In this document: positions 58,406 to 64,000 of the stretch, piece after piece | Layout: every line of letters begins with the position of its first letter | How positions within the stretch are numbered: position 1 is the first letter of the stretch | Assembly: GCA_028284045.1 (NCBI GenBank) | Contig: JANQSN010000017.1 | Coordinates: 31,633 to 95,632 of the forward strand | DNA: 64,000 nucleotides | Direction: 5' to 3' | Source of the DNA: Alphaproteobacteria bacterium | GTDB lineage: Bacteria > Pseudomonadota > Alphaproteobacteria > DSM-16000 > Inquilinaceae | Translations under genes and position numbers: made by a program | The notes under the pieces: generated by a model | Database searches by the model: none | The model's input: only the letters and a program-made list of their open reading frames with translations | What the model was told of the DNA's origin: nothing

Positions 58406-59685
58406 CGGCGGCCGCCGGCAAGACCCCCGGGCCGGGCTCGGGCGCCTACGAGGATGCCAAGCGGCTCGCCCGCTTCGGCTCGCTGGCCGAACGCCAGCAT
58501 CTCGCCGCGCGGGCCGACGCGCCGCCGGAGATCCTGTTCTTCCTGGCCGCCGACGCGGCCCCCGACGTGCGCCGCCAGCTTGCCGCCAACGCTGCGACGC
58601 CGGGCAAGGCGGATCTGGCGCTGTGCGACGATGCCGACACCGTCGTGCGCGAGAAACTGGTCGCCAAGGCCACCGACCGGGTTCCGGGCAACGAGCGGCC
58701 GATCGCCGGACAGGTCGAGAAGCTGACCTTGGAGATCCTCGACCGCCTGGCCGTCGACCAGAGCGTGTCGGTCCGCCAGGCGCTGTCGGAGGCGCTTCAC
58801 GACCGGCGGCATGCGCCGGCGACGGTCATGCGCACGCTGGCGCGCGATGCGGAAACGGCGGTCGCCGCCCCGGTGCTGACCCACTCGCCGATCCTGACCG
58901 ACGAGGACTTGTTGGAGATCGTCTCCGCGCCGACCAGCAAGGGCGCGCTGGGCGCGATCGCCAGCCGCGGCCAAGTGTCCGCCAGCGTTGCCGACGCCAT
59001 CGCCGCGTCCAACGACGCCGGCGCGATCACGACCCTGCTGGCCAATGACAGCGCTCAAATCCGCGAGGAAACGCTGGACCGGCTGCTCGACGAAGCGCCT
59101 CAGCAGGAGGGGTGGCACCAGCCGCTGGTGCACCGGCCGAAGCTGCACGCCGGCGCGGTTCGCCGCCTGGCCAAGTTCGTCGCGCTGTCGCTGGTGGAGG
59201 TACTGGCCGAACGCGAGGACATCGCCGGCGCCGACGAAGCGGCGGACAGCCTGCGCGAACGCCTGTTGCAGGACGACAGCGGCCCGCCGGCGGAGGATGC
59301 CGCGCCGCGGGCGGAAGACGAGCGGCTGCGCGCCCGCCGCCTGGCCCGCAACGGCGGCTTGACGGAAGGCATGCTGGACGGGGCGATCGCCGAGGGCCGG
59401 CGGGATTTCGTGACCGCCAGCATCGCCGAGCTGGCCCGTCTGGAAGAGGACACGGTCGAGCACATCCTGCAGTCGCAGAGCGCGCGGGCCGTCGTGGCGT
59501 TGGTCTGGAAGGCCAGGCTGTCGATGCGTGTGGCGATGAAGATACAGCTTCAGCTCGCCCGCATTCCGCCACAGGCCGTGATCAGCAGCGGTGGCGGCGC
59601 GCCCGCGTCCTACCCGATGGCGGAGGAGGAGATGGCCTGGCAGCTCCGCCATTTCGGCGCCGACACGACCGCCGTTCCGGGCTGA
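58402..59685 (+). CDS. DUF2336 protein
   Basis: 427 residues, helical repeat-like throughout: LARFGSLAERQHLAARADAPPEILFFLAAD, LTHSPILTDEDLLEIV and later LARNGGLTEGMLDGAIAEG are DUF2336 marks. The family is restricted mostly to alphaproteobacteria and its function is unknown. Translation is coupled to the diguanylate cyclase (ATGA), suggesting a role in c-di-GMP signalling. Confidence 0.8.
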   Translation: MTAAAGKTPGPGSGAYEDAKRLARFGSLAERQHLAARADAPPEILFFLAADAAPDVRRQLAANAATPGKADLALCDDADTVVREKLVAKATDRVPGNERPIAGQVEKLTLEILDRLAVDQSVSVRQALSEALHDRRHAPATVMRTLARDAETAVAAPVLTHSPILTDEDLLEIVSAPTSKGALGAIASRGQVSASVADAIAASNDAGAITTLLANDSAQIREETLDRLLDEAPQQEGWHQPLVHRPKLHAGAVRRLAKFVALSLVEVLAEREDIAGADEAADSLRERLLQDDSGPPAEDAAPRAEDERLRARRLARNGGLTEGMLDGAIAEGRRDFVTASIAELARLEEDTVEHILQSQSARAVVALVWKARLSMRVAMKIQLQLARIPPQAVISSGGGAPASYPMAEEEMAWQLRHFGADTTAVPG

Positions 59686-59704
59686 GACGGAGCGCGTCGC
59701 CGGC

Positions 59705-59726
59705 GCGCTGCCCGGCGGGGCAGCGC
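59705..59726. terminator. stem between converging genes
   Basis: GCGCTGCCC and GGGCAGCGC form a 9-bp perfect stem with a 4-base loop between the DUF2336 and atpF stops. No T-run, so likely a bidirectional terminator by position only. Confidence 0.5.
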
Positions 59727-59737
59727 GGGATCCTCGG

Positions 59738-60397
59738 TCAGTTGAGCTTGCCGGGCAGTTCGCCGATGGCGGCGTCGATCAGCCGGCTCGCCGCCGGCGC
59801 GTCCATGGTATCGGCGATCACCTGGCGGGCCGCGGCAATCGCCGCGTCGCTGGCCGCGTCGCGCACGGCGGCGGCGGCGGCCCGTTCGGCCTGGGCGATG
59901 CGCTCCATCGCCTGCGCCTCGCGGCGCTGCAACTGCTCGTCCAACGATTGCGCTGCCTGGGTGCGCAGCCGCTCGGCCTCCTGACGCGCGTGCTCGACGA
60001 TGCGCTCGGCCTCCTCCAGCGCATCGCGCTGGCGGCGCTGATAGCCGGCCAGCGTCGCCTGCGCCTCTTCCTTCAGCCGGTTGGCTTCGTCCAGCTCGTT
60101 GCGGATCTTGTCCGCCCGGCCGTCCAAGAGGCCCAGGATACCGCGCTTCGCCGGCCGCCAGACAGTGGCAAAGGTGGCGATCAGGGCAAGCAGCAGGATC
60201 AGTTCCGCCGACAGCCATCCGCCGCCATAGGCCGCATCGTCATGCGCGGCGTGGTCGTCCGCCGCCACAGTCTCGGCCGTCACGCCCTCTTCGACCGGCG
60301 CCGCGGTCTCCGCCTCGGCGTTGGCGGGGGCGTCGGAGGGGGCATCGCCCGGGGGCGTCGCCTCCGCCTCCGGCGCCGTGGCCTGTGCCAGCAACAT
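59738..60397 (-). CDS. atpF: F0F1 ATP synthase subunit b, with N-terminal extension
   Basis: 219 residues. A single membrane stretch at about 62-82 is followed by the long charged helix typical of b subunits. The first 58 residues form an Ala/Pro/Asp/Glu-rich extension, unusual for b. It is the last gene of the F0 operon and follows b' by 18 bases. Confidence 0.9.
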   Translation of the reverse strand: MLLAQATAPEAEATPPGDAPSDAPANAEAETAAPVEEGVTAETVAADDHAAHDDAAYGGGWLSAELILLLALIATFATVWRPAKRGILGLLDGRADKIRNELDEANRLKEEAQATLAGYQRRQRDALEEAERIVEHARQEAERLRTQAAQSLDEQLQRREAQAMERIAQAERAAAAAVRDAASDAAIAAARQVIADTMDAPAASRLIDAAIGELPGKLN

Positions 60398-60415
60398 GGT
60401 CTTACCCGACTCCCC

Positions 60416-60907
60416 TTAGCCGGCCGGTCTCAGCGCCTGGTCGACGGCGCGGCCGATCGTGGCGGCATCGGGCTCCGTGCCCACCAGCTTGCCCGTGACG
60501 TCGCGCGCCGCGCCGATGGCGATGTCGCGCACCTGCGCTTCCACCTCGTCGCGCGCCGCAGCGATCCGCCGTTCCGCCGCGCCGACCTTGATCGCCAGAT
60601 CCTTGGCGAAGGCCGCCTCCCTCTCCGCCGCCTTGCGGCTGATATCGGCCTGGGCCGCCGCCATGATGCTGCCGGCTTCACGGCGTGCCTCCGCCAGCGA
60701 CGCCTCATAGGCGGCGACGACGTCCTCGGTCTGGGCCTTCAGCGAGCGCGCCCGCTCCAGATCGCCGGCGATCTGATTGGTGCGCGCCTCGATGACCTCG
60801 CCGATCCGCGGCAAAGCGATGCGGGTCAGCAGGAAATAGAAGGCGACCAGGACGACCGCCAGCCAGACGAGCTGGGAGACGAAATAGGTCGGATCGAATT
60901 GCGGCAT
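60416..60907 (-). CDS. atpX: F0F1 ATP synthase subunit b'
   Basis: 163 residues, PQFDPTYFVSQLVWLAVVLVAFYFLLTRIALPRI at the start, then a long helix. With b it forms the heterodimeric stator found in photosynthetic and other alphaproteobacteria. It lies between c and b in the F0 operon. Confidence 0.92.
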   Translation of the reverse strand: MPQFDPTYFVSQLVWLAVVLVAFYFLLTRIALPRIGEVIEARTNQIAGDLERARSLKAQTEDVVAAYEASLAEARREAGSIMAAAQADISRKAAEREAAFAKDLAIKVGAAERRIAAARDEVEAQVRDIAIGAARDVTGKLVGTEPDAATIGRAVDQALRPAG

Positions 60908-61032
60908 GGCTCACCTCCGCGGCGTCACGGGGCATCGGCGACAACGGGCAGCCGGCAGGGAACGCCCGCCTTCACGCCCGCGGCCTGGCCCCCGCCGCCC
61001 AGCGGGACAGCGCGACGGCTCGGCCGAACGGC

Positions 61033-61266
61033 TCAGCCGAACAGCGCCATCAGGCCGATGATCAGGGCGAACAACGCGATCGCCTCGGTCACCGCAAAGC
61101 CGATCCAGATGCTGGCGCCGATATCGTCCTTGGCCGCCGGGTTGCGGGCCAGCGCGGAGATGTAGCTCGACCAGACATTGCCGACGCCGATACCGGCACC
61201 GATCATGCCGATCGCCGCCAGGCCCGCACCGATCGCCGAACCGGCGCCTGCGATGGCTTCTTCCAT
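61033..61266 (-). CDS. atpE: F0F1 ATP synthase subunit c
   Basis: 77 residues, two membrane helices. The polar loop ARNP is at 40-43 and the proton-binding E61 is in FAVTEAIALF. It forms the rotor ring. The gene is preceded by atpB by 95 bases and followed by b' by 125 bases. Confidence 0.96.
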   Translation of the reverse strand: MEEAIAGAGSAIGAGLAAIGMIGAGIGVGNVWSSYISALARNPAAKDDIGASIWIGFAVTEAIALFALIIGLMALFG

Positions 61267-61361
61267 GGTCCTAGTCCCTTCTCTTTCGGGTCGCTCAAGC
61301 GCCGGCCCGACCCAGGCCGGCGATTGGGGGGAGGTCCCGGCGGGCCGTCCGCCGGGACCGA

Positions 61362-62075
61362 TCAGTGCATGTGCAGGGCGTCGTGCAGGTAGACGCAGCT
61401 CAAGATGGTGAAGATGTAGGCCTGCAGAACCGCGATGAAGATCTCCAGGATCGTCAGCGGAATCAGGAAGGCAAACGGCAGGATGCCGAAGATGCCGAGC
61501 AGCGGCACGAAGCCGGCGATCACCTTCAGCAGCACGTGGCCGACGGTCATGTTGGCGAACAGCCGCACCGACAGGCTGACCGGCCGCGAGAGATAGGAGA
61601 TCAGCTCCACCGGCACCAGGATCACCGCCGTCCACAACGGCGCCCCGTGCGGGAAGAACATCCTGAAATAGCCCAGCCCATGCGTCATGAAGCCGATCAC
61701 GGTGACCACGATGAAGACTACCGCGGCCATCGCGAAGGTAACGATGATGTGGCTGGTCACCGTCATGCTGCCCGGGATCATGCCCAGGACGTTGCAGAAC
61801 AGGATGAACATGAAGAGCGTGAAGATGTACGGGAAGTACTTGCGGCCACCGGAGCCGACATTCTCCCGTATCATATTGGCGATGACTTCGTAGAAGATCT
61901 CCGCCAGCGACTGCATGCGGGTCGGGACCAGCGCGCGGCCGCGCATGGCGAAGACCAGAAGCGCCGTCGCCGTGGTCGCGGCAATCACCATCCACACGGT
62001 GGAGTTGGTGATGGCGACGATGCTGTCGCCGCCGACCAGGGGAACGATCTCGAACTGCTCAATCGGCGATGCCAC
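61362..62075 (-). CDS. atpB: F0F1 ATP synthase subunit a
   Basis: 237 residues with about six membrane helices. The essential Arg is R171 in SLSVRLFANMTVGH; PVELISYLSRPVSL precedes it. The subunit forms the proton half-channels next to the c-ring. It starts 20 bases after atpI. Confidence 0.95.
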   Translation of the reverse strand: MASPIEQFEIVPLVGGDSIVAITNSTVWMVIAATTATALLVFAMRGRALVPTRMQSLAEIFYEVIANMIRENVGSGGRKYFPYIFTLFMFILFCNVLGMIPGSMTVTSHIIVTFAMAAVVFIVVTVIGFMTHGLGYFRMFFPHGAPLWTAVILVPVELISYLSRPVSLSVRLFANMTVGHVLLKVIAGFVPLLGIFGILPFAFLIPLTILEIFIAVLQAYIFTILSCVYLHDALHMH

Positions 62076-62095
62076 CCGTCACCTCACCTCGCCCA

Positions 62096-62461
62096 TCACC
62101 TCGAAGGACCGTCCCGGGACGGACCGCCATCCGCGCGTTCAGACTGCGATCGGCGGCGCCGGTCGAGTTCCTGGGCCGTCCGGTAGACGTTGAGGAAACC
62201 GGCTGCGCATCCGACGATGAAGAAGACCACCAGGAACAGCGGCTTGGTGCCGAGCCATCGGTCCAGACCGAACCCGATGGCTGTCCCGATCACGACCGCC
62301 GCCGCCAACTCCACGGCGATCCGGAGGCCGACGGCCATGCCCTCCGCACGCCCCCGGTCGGTCGGCTCGGTGCCGGACCGCTGGCGCGCCTTGGCCTCCG
62401 CCTCCCGCAATCGGCGGTCGAAGTCGTCGGACTCGACGCCGCGCCGCGGCTCGTCACCCAT
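62096..62461 (-). CDS. atpI: AtpI/AtpZ-like protein
   Basis: 121 residues with two membrane helices (about 46-66 and 74-94). The sequence AVELAAAVVIGTAIGFGLDRWLGTKPLFLVVFFIVGCAAGFLNVYRT is typical of AtpI, which helps assemble the c-ring. It leads the F0 operon. Confidence 0.9.
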   Translation of the reverse strand: MGDEPRRGVESDDFDRRLREAEAKARQRSGTEPTDRGRAEGMAVGLRIAVELAAAVVIGTAIGFGLDRWLGTKPLFLVVFFIVGCAAGFLNVYRTAQELDRRRRSQSERADGGPSRDGPSR

Positions 62462-62590
62462 GATCGACAGCGGCCCTGGCGCGCGTCACCCAGACCCCCC
62501 GGCAACCGACCGAAACTCCTGCCATCCGTGCCGGCACGATGGGCCGGCCCGCTTGACGCGGCGCACCATAGGAAGAGCGCCGAAGCCGTG

Positions 62591-64000
62591 TCAAGCCGAA
62601 GGAACCGCCGCTTCGCCGCCGGCTGACGGGGCGCGGCCGGGCGCCTCGCCGGCCATCGATTCCGCGCTCTCCAGGGTGACCGAAACGAGTTGGGAGACCC
62701 CGCGCTCCGCCATGGTGACGCCGAACAGCCGGTCGACCCGGGCCATGGTCATCCGGTGATGGGTTATCACCAGGAACCGTGTGTCCGCCGCCATCTCGCC
62801 GACCAGCCGGCAGAACCGGTCGACATTGGCGTCGTCCAGCGGGGCGTCGACCTCGTCCAGCACGCAGAGCGGTGCGGGGTTGGTCAGAAAGACGGCGAAC
62901 AGCAGCGCGATCGCGGTCAGCGCCTGCTCCCCGCCGGACAGCAGCGACAGATGCTGCAGGCGCTTGCCGGGCGGGCTGGCCAGCACCTCCAACCCCGCCG
63001 CCAGGGGATCGTCGGCGTCGACCAGCCGCAGCTCCGCCTGGCCGCCGTCGAACAGCCGCTCGAACAACCGGCGGAAATGGCTATTCACCCGGTCGAAAGA
63101 GGCGATCAGCCGTTCGCGCGCCTCGCGGTTCAAGGTGGCGATGCCCTGGCGCAGCCGGTCGATGGCGGCGATCAGGTCGGCGCGCTCGCCGTCCAGCGCG
63201 GCGACCTGGCGGGACAGCTCGTCCAGCTCGATCTCCGCGCGCAGATTGACCGGCCCCATCGCCTCGCGCTCGCGCTCGCGCTGGCGCAGCCGGCGTTCGA
63301 CCTCCGACTCGCGTGGCCAAGTCTCGTCCGCCGTCAGCCCGGCGGCCAGCGCCGCCCCCTCCGGCCGGCAGCCGAGGCGCTCGGCGACGCGCTCCTCCAC
63401 CCCGGCGCGGGCGGCGGCCGCGGTCTCCAGGACGGCATCGCCCTTGACCTGGCGCTCGCGCGCCTCGGCCAGCCGCCTTTCCGCCTCGCGGGCCGCCCGG
63501 TCGGTCTCGATCTGCCGGGTTTCGCCGGCGACCAGCCGGTCGGCGGCCTGGCGGCGCAGGGTTTCCGCCTCGACGATCTCGTCGGCGAGGCGGTCGAGCG
63601 CCGTCGCCAACTCCCCGGGCCGCCGGTCCAGCGCGCCCAGGCGGATCCGGTCGCGCGCGGAGCGCTCATCCAGCGCGGCCAGCCGACGCGCCGCCTCGGC
63701 CGACCGGCGGCGCCAGGTCTCCGCCTCGCCGCCCGCCTCGGCCAGGCGCTGGCGGCGCGCGGCGGCCTGGCGGTCCATCGCGTCGCGGCGCCCGGTGGCG
63801 GCGACATGCCGCTCGCGCGCGGCGGCGAGCGCGCCGCGGGCCGCCGTGACCGCGTCTTCCAGACCCGCGGCCTCCGGCAGGGCCGCCCGTGCCTCGGCGG
63901 CCGCATCCTGGTCGCGGGCCGCCGTCTTGGCCCCGGCCGCCGCGGTGTCGATCGACTCCGCCAGCCGGTCGCGGCGCAGCGCGGCCTGTTCCAGCGCGCG
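62591..64000 (-). CDS. smc: chromosome segregation protein SMC, C-terminal part (cut by window edge)
   Basis: 469 residues are visible, reading open to the right edge. Residues before about 210 are coiled coil; the C-terminal head has [23 protein letters not shown] (signature) and [19 protein letters not shown] (Walker B), followed by [18 protein letters not shown] with ScpAB compacts and separates the chromosome. The N-terminal Walker A half is outside the window. It is on the minus strand, 130 bases upstream of atpI. Confidence 0.94.
   Translation of the reverse strand, partial: RALEQAALRRDRLAESIDTAAAGAKTAARDQDAAAEARAALPEAAGLEDAVTAARGALAAARERHVAATGRRDAMDRQAAARRQRLAEAGGEAETWRRRSAEAARRLAALDERSARDRIRLGALDRRPGELATALDRLADEIVEAETLRRQAADRLVAGETRQIETDRAAREAERRLAEARERQVKGDAVLETAAAARAGVEERVAERLGCRPEGAALAAGLTADETWPRESEVERRLRQREREREAMGPVNLRAEIELDELSRQVAALDGERADLIAAIDRLRQGIATLNREARERLIASFDRVNSHFRRLFERLFDGGQAELRLVDADDPLAAGLEVLASPPGKRLQHLSLLSGGEQALTAIALLFAVFLTNPAPLCVLDEVDAPLDDANVDRFCRLVGEMAADTRFLVITHHRMTMARVDRLFGVTMAERGVSQLVSVTLESAESMAGEAPGRAPSAGGEAAVPSA

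Overview
The window is about 64 kb of very GC-rich chromosomal DNA with dense, mostly compact operons. Gene content points to an alphaproteobacterium, most likely of the Rhodospirillales type: split F0 genes atpI-atpB-atpE-b'-b, xerD/aroK/aroB/CorC clustering, cobS-cobT aerobic cobaltochelatase genes, a TipF-like flagellar regulator, DUF2336 and RHH_4 proteins. I see no rRNA, tRNA or CRISPR.

Left part (0-20 kb). A 1,816-residue three-domain protein has the architecture of propionyl-CoA synthase (acyl-CoA synthetase, enoyl-CoA hydratase, enoyl-CoA reductase). Divergent from it, beyond a small Rap1a/Tai-like secreted protein, is an acyl-CoA dehydrogenase homologue without either usual catalytic glutamate but with the Arg/Gln pair expected of 3-sulfinopropanoyl-CoA desulfinase. 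Both enzymes would yield propionyl-CoA. Next come secreted proteins, an EamA exporter, an ABC-F ATPase, a D-lactate dehydrogenase-type flavoprotein, an SDR/DCC pair, and a TerB-PaiB-BciA run. BciA (8-vinyl reductase of bacteriochlorophyll synthesis) together with a TspO gene at 43.6 kb suggests, but does not prove, a photoheterotroph.

Middle part (20-45 kb). uvrB, a FolM-like SDR, folB, uvrC, pgsA, DUF2062, moaD and moaE form a long plus-strand run, interrupted by an AT-rich 459-bp gap with several DnaA-box-like sequences. A SLT protein without a signal peptide lies behind a sigma-54-like promoter and a 68-bp palindrome. tldD, an XpaC-like protein, a HAD phosphatase, a TipF-like degenerate EAL protein and pyrD follow. 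A 130-bp inverted-repeat element separates pyrD from xerD; the xerD operon diverges from aroK-aroB-CorC.

Right part (44-64 kb). An orphan FbpB-type iron permease sits behind a Fur-like box; then bolA, a J-domain protein, cobS, cobT and a large membrane protein. From 53 to 56.5 kb lies an accessory patch: a PIN/ribbon-helix-helix toxin-antitoxin-like pair with tandem repeats at its start, a KAP-type P-loop NTPase (possible phage-defence gene) and two tandem paralogous small proteins. A PAS-GAF-GGDEF cyclase overlaps a DUF2336 gene. The F0 operon and the C-terminal part of SMC (cut by the window edge) close the window.

How parts may fit together (inference): propionyl-CoA from Pcs and the desulfinase would normally be assimilated through B12-dependent methylmalonyl-CoA mutase, and cobS/cobT supply part of B12 synthesis.
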